This document shows, piece after piece, positions 43,976 through 64,000 of a stretch of 64,000 bases of DNA. Numbering within the stretch: the first letter of the stretch is position 1; every line of letters starts with the position of its first letter. The position numbers and the translations under genes are program-made. The notes under the pieces are model-generated. The model saw only the letters and a list, made by a program, of their open reading frames with translations. It ran no database searches and was not told where the DNA came from. This stretch comes from Monocercomonoides exilis (Eukaryota; Preaxostyla; Oxymonadida; Polymastigidae): positions 302,501 to 366,500 of the forward strand of contig LSRY02000039.1 of NCBI GenBank assembly GCA_001643675.2. The letters run 5' to 3'.

Positions 43976-45778
43976 ATGGATCAACGAGCAATGCAAAAAG
44001 AGACACAAACCTCAAAAGTCGTTCATATCAGAAATTTACCAAATACAGCAACTGAGGTTTGATTTCTTGCATTTTTAATTTCAGAACCTTTAAACATATG
44101 TATGATGCACATTTTGTTGCAGAATGATATCATGCAATTGACAAGCAAATATGGAACTGTTTCAAAGATCATTCTCATGAAAAACAAATATCAAGCTCTT
44201 GTTGAATATGCAAACTTGGTGGATTCCCAAGCATTTATCATCGAAATGAATATGACTAACTCAATGTTTTTGTTTGTTTTGTTTTACACATTTTTATCTT
44301 ATTTTTTAAAAATGGTTTAATGTTTGATTTTTTCAAACAGAGGCTCTCGTATATATGTTCAATATTCTAAGTATCAATCTTTAGATTCATATACAACAAA
44401 AACAACGCCTGCAGCACCATCATTTTCAGAACCAGAACCCTCACGTGTTCTTTTAGCAACGATTATGAATGTGAAATATGTAATTGATGTCAATGTGATT
44501 TCTCAAGTGTTTTCACCATTTGAAACAAATTCTCGCCGAACAGTTGAAAAGGTGATTGTATTCCGCAAACCAGCAGGCCTTCATGCCCTTGTTCAATTCT
44601 CTAATCTTGCTTCAGCTGCAAAAGCTAAAAACGAACTTGAAGGTAAAAACATTTACACTGGATGCTGCACTTTGCATGTTACATACAGTGTTGAAAAGGA
44701 GCTTGAAATCACAGAAAACTCAGAGTTGGCACGGGACTTTACAAATCCTTCTCTGCCATACAAAAAGACTCCATCAGAATCATTCCAGATTCCAAGTGCT
44801 GATTCGTCAGCAATGGGACCTCGCGGAAGAGACAACCGTCCAGTTCTGTCTTCAACAGGTATCGCAGCTGTTCAGACATGTATGACTTTTTTGCTGTTTT
44901 ATTTTTCTTTCTTTCTTTTTGCCTGATGGTTGATAAAAATATTTCATTTTTTTTATTTTTCCTTATTTCTATATTTCTTTTCATTTCCACTTTCCACTTT
45001 CTGTTTTTAAAACTGATGTGAAATTTGCGCGTGCTTAATTGCAATGGCAACAGCCGCAGCAGCATCGTCATCGTCTCGGATGCTGATGGGGATGATGCTT
45101 CCAGACTCATCGTTGATATTGCCCCATTCAGTTGTGCTTGTCTCGAATGTGCCTGCGGAGAAGATGTCAATCACAGAGATCTTCAACCTCTTCTCCAACT
45201 ACGGAATCATCAAGCGTGTGAAGGTGATCCACAGCGACCACTCCAAAGTGCTTGTGCAGTTTACTTCCCCCGACATGGCCCGCAGCGCCATCTCCAACCT
45301 CCACGGCTGCACTCTCTTTGGCAGCACTTTGTCTGTTGTCGCCTCTAAATTCGACACCATCCAGACGCCGATTCCGAAAGCCGGTGGAGGCGACGGGCTG
45401 ACGGTGGACTTCCAGGAGACGAAGCTGAACAGATACAAGTTTGGCTCTGAGTTCCACACGAAGGGAATGAATGTGCGCCCCACAGCTGTTCTGCATGTGT
45501 CGAACCTGTCTTCGCTGACTACAGAAGATAAGCTGAAAAAGCACTTTGAGGAGAAGCAGCCACACCCTGTTCGTGGAATTAGAATGATTGAGATTCCGTC
45601 AGCTTCTTCTGCGTCGTCTTCATCAACTCCTTCTGCCTCAGAAAAAGTTTCAACAAAGAAAATGGCTCTCATCGAATTTGAATCTTCATCTCAAGCCTCA
45701 GAAGTTCTTTGCACCGTTCATAACACATCTCTGGATGGAATGACTCTTAGAGTTTCTTTTGCCACCAACAAACTTTGA
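43976..45778 (+). CDS. PTB/hnRNP L-like RNA-binding protein, four RRMs
   Basis: Exons 43976-44056, 44123-44265, 44341-44858 and 45054-45778 give 488 aa. RRM1: KVVHIRNLPNTATENDIMQL, YGTVSKIILMKNKYQALVEY. RRM2: RVLLATIMNVKYVIDVNVISQVFSPF, KVIVFRKPAGLHALVQFSNLASAAKA, LEGKNIYTGCCTLHVTYS, a near-textbook PTB/hnRNP L second RRM. RRM3: SVVLVSNVPAEKMSITEIFNLFSNYG, KVLVQFTSPDMARSAISNLHG. RRM4: AVLHVSNLSSLTTEDKLKKHF, MALIEFESSSQASEVLCTVH. The family binds pyrimidine-rich RNA in nucleus and cytoplasm and represses or activates exons. In a genome whose introns contain CT-rich microsatellites such a protein has abundant targets. The third intron uses acceptor CAACAG after a short AT stretch rather than the nearby CT-rich part. 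Confidence 0.92.
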
Positions 45779-46612
45779 GCATTACATTATACTTCTTTTT
45801 TTGAAAACTATTATTTTGATATTCATCCATAAAATGGTTTTAAGATCAAATTGAATATTTTTGGATAATTGTTTTTCTTTTAGAAAATGAATTGAGAAAA
45901 AGAAAATATAAAAAATTGAGTGAAGCATTTGATTTTGAAGAATCTTTTAAAAAAGATCTCTTTATACAAGTCTTTTGTCAATCTACAACAGATAAATAAG
46001 GTATTTGAATTGTTTCATCGAGATAATATGAATAATAATGATTTTTCGGATTCTGTTGTTTTTTTAATGAAATTTATTAAATAGTTGAACTTTTTTTTAA
46101 AATTTCATTCCCCTTTTATATGAACTTTTCTTTCAAAGATGGAAGAATTTCAAAACATAAAGGTTTGAATATAGAGATGATGTAGAGAGTTTTATTAATG
46201 ATGAGTTATAAAGACTATACGAGCAATGTGCAATGAGTGCTCTTACAAACAACTTTTTCTGATATATTGCTGTTTTCAATTTTAATCCTTTTATTTTTTC
46301 AATTTTGAATTTTGTTCATAGAAAGCTAATTCATTTTCTCATTCTGGTTTTATTTCTTAATTATTTAATGAATTCTTTAATCTCTAGATTTATTTTAGTT
46401 GTCACTTCACAATTTTAACTCATTTAAACCTCATTTTTTGTAAATTGAACACATTTAAAAACATCTTGGTTTTTATGTTTGCATATGAATTTTTTAAAAT
46501 TTTTTAAAAAAATGACAAAAAATTTCGACCCTGAATATATGCAGCCATTCTTCACAAAAAATAAAAAAGAAAAAAATGTATGAGTACATAATGAAAAAGA
46601 TTCATCTTTCGA
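45779..46612. other. Convergent intergenic region between PTB-like and proteasome genes
   Basis: 834 bp, AT-rich, containing the two 3' ends. I see no ORF, tRNA or repeat of note. Confidence 0.6.
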
Positions 46613-47624
46613 TTAATCATTTTCCTGCATATACTGTTTAATCTCGTCTTCGGAAAGAGTTTTGAAATGAATCATCTTTCCATCTTCACCTAATCCTACA
46701 ACACCAACATCAATTCCTTTCTCTGTAAGTATTCCATCATAACTTTCTTTGATTGTTAAAATTGCAGTGTGTATTGCATCATCTAATTCGGAATCAGCTC
46801 GATATCTGGATCAATTAAAGAAATACAAAAAATTCGATTTCAATTTACATGAATAAGAACAGAACATAAACCCACAAATATCAATGTCCAAACCTTTTTT
46901 CCAGAAATTGCTTCGTTGTTTGAGAATCTTTCCCAATTCCAGTTGCTTTCCATGACCAATACGATCCACTTGGATCAATTTGATACAAATCTGGTTGCTT
47001 TGTTGCTTCATTGTATCCAGCTACTAAAAGCGAGCAACCCATTGGTCTCACACCACTAATTCAAAATAATTTTTTTGAAAAAGAAAATGATATATAAACA
47101 AAGCCATTCGAAGAAATATCTACAAGCAAACCCAGCCTGAGTGTAATCTTGCATAAGTGATCCGATGTATGTAGATATTGCCAAAACAGAAGCCTCTTCC
47201 TGAATGATTTAAATTTTCATATTTGAAAATAAATATACAAAGGAACCTACCCCAAATTTTAACTTGTATTTTTCAGCCTCCTTTCTTGCCTTTTTAACAA
47301 CCACCCTATAATCTGGAGATAAACCTGAAAAGACGCATCCAACATTCTCCGAAATTTTTGAAATTCTTTCGATGCTAGTTTCATCAATAAGTGGAGCATT
47401 CTTCTTTGCAGTTGCAATCACCACACCGTTTGTTGCTAAAAAGAAACATTTAAGATTTTGTTGAAACATATATTGCCATTGTATTGAAATATTGAAAATT
47501 TATAACCTTTAATTCCCAAAGCAGTAGTTCCGTGATTAACAGCTTCCAAAGCATATTCAATTTGTACAAGCTTTCCAGTTGGAGAAAAAGTTGTTAATGA
47601 ATATGCATAACTTCCGTCGTCCAT
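46613..47624 (-). CDS. 20S proteasome subunit alpha-2 (PSMA2 type), 241 aa
   Basis: Exons 47507-47624, 47251-47435, 47132-47199, 46894-47055 and 46613-46805 total 726 nt. Proteasome alpha signature at the N-terminus: [24 protein letters not shown]. Then [94 protein letters not shown] and [20 protein letters not shown] with GPDYR-like SPDYRVVV and [15 protein letters not shown]-type sequence is closest to alpha-2. Alpha subunits form the outer rings, gate the chamber and are not catalytic. Length is as in the family. It is head-to-head with histone H4, 166 bp apart. Confidence 0.93.
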
Positions 47625-47790
47625 TTTGTTTTATGTTTGATCAAACCTTTGCCCACAACAAAACAAAAATCGTGAATTTATTATGGTCACTGTCCTCTTT
47701 GAAGGTTATGGGCGCATTTTATGAAGTATAAATACGAAAAAATATGTTTTAACTTTATTGATTATTTATCATAAATCTAATATATTAAAT
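47625..47790. promoter_or_regulatory. Divergent promoter region of PSMA2 and histone H4, with a TATA-like box
   Basis: 166 bp separate the two start codons. TATAAATA at 47727-47734 lies about 57 bp before the H4 ATG and resembles a TATA box in the correct direction. A GC-richer patch (GGTTATGGGCGC) lies upstream of it. Function is inferred from position only. Confidence 0.4.
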
Positions 47791-48108
47791 ATGTCTGGAC
47801 GTGGAAAAGGTGGAAAAGGAGGAAAAGGTATTGGAAAGACTGGAGCAAAGGGATATCGCAAGCTTCGTGATAACATCCAAGGAATTACAAAACCAGCCAT
47901 CCGTCGTCTTGCTCGCAGAGGAGGCGTGAAAAGAATTTCCAACCTTATCTATGATGAAACAAGAATCATCTTGAAAATGTTCCTTGAAGGAATCATTCGT
48001 GATGCTGTGACTTACACAGAACATGCCAGAAGGAAGACAGTTACCGCTATGGATATTGTCTACTCACTTAAACGCCAAGGAAGAACACTTTATGGCTTTG
48101 GAGCATAA
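47791..48108 (+). CDS. Histone H4
   Basis: Intronless, 105 aa, ATG to TAA. The core is standard: [76 protein letters not shown]. It forms the nucleosome tetramer with H3. The N-terminal tail is changed: [20 protein letters not shown] then GYRKLRDN, against the usual GAKRHRKVLRDN. So the basic patch KRHRKV is rewritten as KGYRKL, one residue shorter, while an extra Gly-Gly-Lys lengthens the first part. Acetylatable lysines are kept. No introns fits canonical histone genes. A stem-loop follows at 48157-48171. Confidence 0.97.
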   Translation: MSGRGKGGKGGKGIGKTGAKGYRKLRDNIQGITKPAIRRLARRGGVKRISNLIYDETRIILKMFLEGIIRDAVTYTEHARRKTVTAMDIVYSLKRQGRTLYGFGA

Positions 48109-48156
48109 ATTTCTATAATTTTGTAATATTTTTTATTTTTTTCAATACAAATCAAA

Positions 48157-48171
48157 CGTGGTTTAACCACG
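48157..48171 (+). promoter_or_regulatory. Candidate histone-mRNA 3' stem-loop
   Basis: CGTGGTTTAACCACG lies 49 bases after the H4 stop. It can form a 6-bp stem with a three-base loop, or a 5-bp stem with loop TTTAA. It is preceded by TCAAA (compare CCAAA before the metazoan stem-loop) and followed by purine-rich GAAAAGAACA (compare the histone downstream element). Sequence differs from the metazoan consensus, so this is a hypothesis. Confidence 0.4.
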
Positions 48172-59111
<10,940 letters not shown>

Positions 59112-59425
59112 TATTTTAATTTAATTTAATTTAATTTTTTTTAATAATTATTAAATGAATTTATTTATTTTTACGGACTTCTGAAAGTTGTTATCTTGTT
59201 TCATTTGCTTTTTTATCATTGACATCTCACCCTGTAGTTATTTAATTTCTATTTATGCATTTAATTTCTTTCTTATGATGTGGTTGCAGCATAAGTGAAA
59301 TCTGTTGTAATATTTTGTATGTGATTGTTTTTGTCATTTCATTTTCAAATAAACTTTTGTAATGGTTATACCCTTACTTCTTCTATCATTTCACATTCCT
59401 TGATCTCTGTCTTGAGTAAACGGTG
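59112..59425. other. Short intergenic region between the SRPK gene and the last gene
   Basis: 314 bp, AT-rich, with the SRPK 3' end (an AATAAA at about 59349 may be its or another poly-A signal) and the promoter of the next gene. Nothing else is seen. Confidence 0.5.
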
Positions 59426-62400
59426 ATGAGCTCAAAGCAGGTTCAAGGCCAATGGTCTGTGAGTCGACAACTTCCACCAGTTCGCTGGAGGGACTTGACA
59501 CCTCCACAAATCGACTTTTTTCTATCTTTGAATGTGGACATATTTAACGCTGGGACAGTCCTACATTCACGGAATTTTGAAATTAAAGTTCGTCATCATT
59601 ACACAATATTATTTTATTCACAAAAATTTCAATTGATATTTTTTCTTTACTTGTTATGATGCGCATAACATTTTTAATAATTTTTCGATTTTATGATCAA
59701 ATACGAATTAGTTCGTTTCAAATTATTTGGAATTCAAACTTAGAATATGTTATACACAGAACAAACTTTTGCAATTTATTCCAGCTGGAAAAACTACTCC
59801 TACATACATGATCTTCAATACTGGGCTCCAAATGGCAAAAACTTTCAGGGATATTTATATCCTCCTTGAATCTGGTATACATATTTTATTTTTTAGCCTT
59901 GATTTTTATTCATCGTTTTTAAATGTTCTTTTTTTGCTTCTGAATGAAGATGGCGTCTTATGGAATCTTGCAAATATTTTACCAGCTGAGACATTGAACA
60001 GCTCATTGCTGAATTATCCAGTAACAGAATTAAAAGAACCTCCAAAGCCGCCCTCTTATAAAGCGGATACATTTCTTCCCACACAACCAGATGATATTCA
60101 TATTAATGCACCAACAAAATCACTTTTAGCATTCTTTAAGTATGACGTAATGAAATAATTTTGTTTATTGTTATTATTAACAATATTTTATCTTTTTTAT
60201 ACATCACAATATTTATTTCAAACAACTTCAAAAAAAAAAAAAAAATAACCAAGCAATTTCTTCCAACACCATGTGAAACGCCACCAGACCGGATCGGCAT
60301 CTCTTCTGGCGAAGCAGTTTGCGCAACGCAATTCACAGGAAGTGCAGAGCCTGTTTCTGCAGGCAGCAGAAGTCAGCCAGCGGAGGGCAAAAGCGCAGCC
60401 ACGAGAAATTATTCCGTATTTGGTGTTTATCGATTCTGTTTCCCGCACAAAGAAGAAGGAGACTGAGATGGCAGATAAGGCAAAAATTGATAGGGAGAAA
60501 GAGAAAGAGAGGGAAAAAGAAAAAGAAAAAGAAAAAGAGAGGGAGAAGGAGAAAGAAAAAGAGAAAGAAAAAGAGGAAAAGAAAGAAAATGAACCAGAGA
60601 AAAAGGAAGATGAGAAAGAGGAAGAAAAAGAAAAAGACAAGAAAGAAGAAGGAGAAGAGAAAGAGAAAGAAAAAGAAAAAGAGAATGAGGACAAAGAAGT
60701 CGAACCGACAATTGATGCAGATGCCGCAGCAGCAGCAGCAGAAGGCGACAAAGCAAATGAGCAGAGCGGAAGTGACACAAAAGGAACAACTCAGCCATCT
60801 GCCTCAGGAACTGAGCAATCTGCACCTTCTTCTTCTTCTTCTACTACAACTTCTTCATCTTCGGATTCATCATCGTCTTCTTCTGCTTCTTCTTCAACAC
60901 CTTCTTCTGCACCTTCCACTTCCACTTCCTCTTCCACCTCTTCTTCAACCACTCCATCAGCATCCACTTCCACTCCAACTCCAACTCCAACTCCTTCATC
61001 ATCATCATCATCATCATCATCATCTTCTTCTTCTTCCTCGTCTTCCTCTTCTTCTTCTGAAAAGAAACTCGAAGAATCCGACAAACAGCTCCACTTCTCG
61101 TTCCAGACTGGGTTTATCATCCCTGTCTGCCTGTTCTCTCAGTCTGTATCCTCACCCGACTTCGCCCTCGCCCTCACTCTGGTGAAGCGGACGCACCAAG
61201 TTTCAGAAGACTCCCTCACCCCGCAGCAGCTGGAGCAATACCAGTCGCAGATCCAGGCATCATCTAACTTGGGCAACGAAGGCGGCGAGAGAGGAGGCAA
61301 AACAGGGCGAACCATCTCCATCACGCGCCTGGAGTATGACGTGAGTGGGCTGCTAACGCTGGAGCAGTCCTTCTTCGGTGCGTCTCTTTTGTGCCGTGTG
61401 GATTCTCTCTGGCTGCACAACGCGTTCCACGAGAAGGTGCTGGGCGCTGGCAGACACTCGAGCAGCCATTCACAGCAGCATGCACTGACTGCTGGGTCGC
61501 AGTCGGGTGCTGCTTCTGCTGGGGGCAGCAGCGCAAGCGCGGGAGGAGGGATGAATGTGAATCCTCAGCCTGGGAGTGGAGGAGGAGGCGGAGGCGGAGG
61601 AGGAATGAGAGAGAGAGAACAAGAGAGAGAAATGCAGGCAGGATCCGTTTCTGGAATGTCACGGCATCTTGCGTCGATGTCTTCGAGTGCTGAGATGAAA
61701 GAGAGGGCAGAAAGGGCAGAAAGAGCAGGGCGCAGGGAGCACAGATCGCGAGGTGCTGATGGGGCGAGGGTTCATCAGTACCAGCTGGCTGGCAGCCCAT
61801 CTCAGCGGACAAACCACTCACCTTCCCCATCCACAGCAGCAGGGGCGGCAGCAGCAGCATCCAGAGAGGAGTTGCACCGCCTCGCGAAGGAGAGATCCAA
61901 CATGGCGATGCTGGAGCAGAATGGGAAGCAATTTGTGGCATACAACGCATCTGGCTCACACGCAGGAGACAAAGAGCGAGCAGTCGCTGTGGCCACACGA
62001 GGTGCAGCTGCCTCGTCTTCTGTGACTGGGCAGCTGAACTCGGCAGCGAATGAGAAGGATGCTGTGGAGGTTGTGGGAGACGGTGAAGGCAGCATCTCGT
62101 TTGGCAGGGCACGTGATGTGCTCCGCAGCTCGATCGACAGCGGGAGCCAAGCACACACCCATTCGCACTCACATTCACACTCTCATTCACACAGCAGGCA
62201 CAGACACCACACATCCACTCACTCGATCTCGCCTGTGGAGTCAGCGTCGAATGTACAGGCGTCTCCAGTCAACAGCAACAGCAACAGCATGAACATCGTC
62301 AGTGGAGGAGCGAAAGCAGAGAAAGAAGGAATATCTCCTTCACACTCTGCTCATTCTGCTCATTCTTCTCACGGGCATGGACACAGCCACAGTCACAGCC

Positions 62401-63273
62401 ACCACACGCAGCAGCAGGTGGGTGATGAGACAGTTGGGAGCGAGCTGTCAGGGAATGGGCAGCTCACAGCGAGTGCAGAGAGAGAGAAAGACGGAGAGGT
62501 GAATGGAGAAGCAGAGATGGAGAGCGGAAGAGAGGGTGGGAGAGAGAAGACGAGGTATGAGAAGGACAGTGCAGTTGCGAAAATCGGCGAGAAGTCGGGT
62601 TTTCGTAACTCCCCCTTTGCAACGGAAGACATGAAAGGAGAGATCCTTGTGTCTGAGGCAAGAGCGCACGGAAAGCAGACGTTGCAGAGTGCAAAGGGGG
62701 AGGATACTGACGGAGCAGAGGCCAACAGAATGGCCTTTGATCTGGCTCTGCAACGCAAAAGTATGAAAGGAAGTGAAGATGAGCACAGTTATGGCTATCA
62801 ATATGGACATGGATATGGATATGGAAATGGCGATGGAGAAAGAGAAGGAGTTAGCGCAGAAGATGGATTGAATGGAGATAGTCGCAGAAGAAAGTATGGA
62901 GAGGTAGAAAACAGTGCCAAACTGTCTGCTGCATCTAAAAGTGCAGCTGAGAGTGAGATGGGCTTCATTGGAGGAGATGACTCACTTGTTGAGCCAGAGC
63001 CTCTGATGAGTCAGACAAGCACAGAGAATCCAATGGAGACATCAAGTTCTTCTTCTTCTGCATCATCTGCATTGATTGAAGAAAAAAGCAAGACATCTTT
63101 ACAATCATCTCCATTGACACAAAGAACAGCAGGTGAAGGAGAACGAGAAGGGCTGTCGCCTTCTGCTTCGCCTGCAAGTTCGCATCAATCAACAGGAAAT
63201 ACTCTTCAATCGCCAAACACTGCATCCTCAAAGCTGTCTTCAGCTCTACCTTCTCCTTCTTCTGGCACATCTG

Positions 63274-63310
<37 letters not shown>

Positions 63311-64000
63311 TTCTTCTTCTTCTTCTTCTTCTTCATCTTCATCCACCACATCATCTACACCAACAGCTGCAACAACAACAACGACATCTGCAATTAAAAC
63401 ACGCCCACGTGTGCAGCTGACAGAGGAAGAGTGGAAGAAGCGGCAGGAAGACATAGCCAATCTGAAGTCAGGGAAGAAGATCAGAGCACAAAGCAAAAGC
63501 GACCAGCAGACGAAGAAGTTCCGCAACTTGCAGGCAACAGGGGTGATTCCTTCGTCTCCTATTTCTTCAATTGGACTCGGAAACAGCCCATTCAGCTTTG
63601 ACAAAGGGTTTCTGCAGAGGAAAATGGATCCAGAGAAGGCAAAATCAGCGATGGGCAAAGAAGAAAGCGGGGCAGAACACAGCAGCCGGCTGAGCAGTGC
63701 ACATGGAAGCAGCTTAATAGAAGCATCATCATCAGCAGCAGTATCATCATCATCAGCACTGACAAAGGAAGGAGGCAAAGAATACTCAGAGCATTCACAC
63801 TTGCATTCACACGGACATTCATCACACTCTCCAATGAATGGGGTGAAAGACATGGGGAAAGAAGAATTAAAAGGAAGCATCCACAAAAGCTCTTCGCATC
63901 GGCTGACGAGTGCGGAAGCAATGAACAATGGAGAAGAAGAACAGCAGGCAGGCAGGCAGGCAAAAGCGAATGGGGCAGATGCTGCTTCTTCTTCTGCTGG
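59426..64000 (+). CDS. Large unrecognised protein with His-rich clusters (truncated by window)
   Basis: Exons 59426-59587, 59760-59874, 59950-60139 and 60254 onward, open to the window end; about 1,404 residues seen. The N-terminal ~230 residues look folded: SVSRQLPPVRWRDLTPPQID, FIPAGKTTPTYMIFNTGLQM, FRDIYILLESDGVLWNLANI, LLAKQFAQRNSQEVQSLFLQ, REIIPYLVFIDSVSRTKK. A Lys/Glu tract and a Ser/Thr tract follow. A second folded-looking block is KQLHFSFQTGFIIPVCLFSQ, FALALTLVKRTHQVSEDS, ISITRLEYDVSGLLTLEQSF, FGASLLCRVDSLWLHNAFHE. The rest is low-complexity with three His-rich clusters (THSHSHSHSHSHS at about 62158, SHGHGHSHSHSHH at about 62370, HSHLHSHGHSSH at about 63795) and a late conserved-looking TEEEWKKRQEDIANLKSGKK. 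I cannot name the family. A GC-richer composition than its neighbours is visible from 61,000 to 62,700. Confidence 0.7.

Overview
The window is a piece of a eukaryotic (protist) nuclear genome. It is AT-rich and intron-rich and carries (TTC/GAA)n microsatellites that are translated as long Ser, Glu or Lys tracts. Genes end in TAA, TAG or TGA, so the code looks standard. I modelled about 65 spliceosomal introns by hand. A full-length ADP-forming acetyl-CoA synthetase points to an anaerobic or microaerophilic lineage. With the intron density this suggests a metamonad, perhaps a Monocercomonoides-like oxymonad. The taxon is an inference and unproven.

Layout. 1-3897 (-): a long-tailed protein with a catalytically dead kinase domain, cut by the window edge. 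4121-5288 (-): fibrillarin. 5488-8337 (-): acetyl-CoA synthetase (ADP-forming). 8674-13090 (+): F-BAR protein with two SH3 domains. 13091-22666: a non-genic repeat region. An older inverted-repeat element (about 14032-22458) was split by a 7-kb hAT DNA transposon (15422-22419) with 17-bp terminal inverted repeats, a perfect 8-bp target duplication and a six-exon transposase on the minus strand. The transposon also carries a broken gene fragment on the plus strand. 22667-24527 (+): fimbrin without EF-hands. 25059-25660 (-): a small five-exon gene. 26122-28433 (-): a multi-spanning membrane protein with a low-complexity tail. 28452-30294 (+): an acidic/basic nuclear-type protein whose ATG lies 18 bp from the ATG of its divergent neighbour. 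30466-30969 (+): a small acidic protein. 31184-31663 (-): acyl-CoA-binding protein. 31763-37621 (-): helical-repeat, coiled-coil and SPRY protein. 39285-43795 (-): a large unrecognised Ser-rich protein. 43976-45778 (+): PTB/hnRNP L-like protein. 46613-47624 (-): proteasome subunit alpha-2. 47791-48108 (+): histone H4. 48561-59111 (+): a giant SRPK-type kinase. 59426-64000 (+): a large unrecognised protein, cut by the window edge.

The genes are mainly housekeeping: rRNA 2'-O-methylation, splicing control (SRPK and PTB), the proteasome, chromatin, the actin cytoskeleton and membrane curvature, lipid carriage and acetate-forming energy metabolism. They are not an operon. Several pairs are head-to-head with short shared upstream regions. 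Only parts of many real genes show as long open frames because exons are often 16-80 nt, so the models rest on phase-compatible splice sites joined by hand and on family resemblance. The most interesting items are the nested transposons, the pseudokinase with four tail repeats, the giant SRPK insert, the unusual donor consensus (GTTTG/GTATG), a possible histone-type 3' stem-loop behind H4, and an intron with no AG over about 330 nt.
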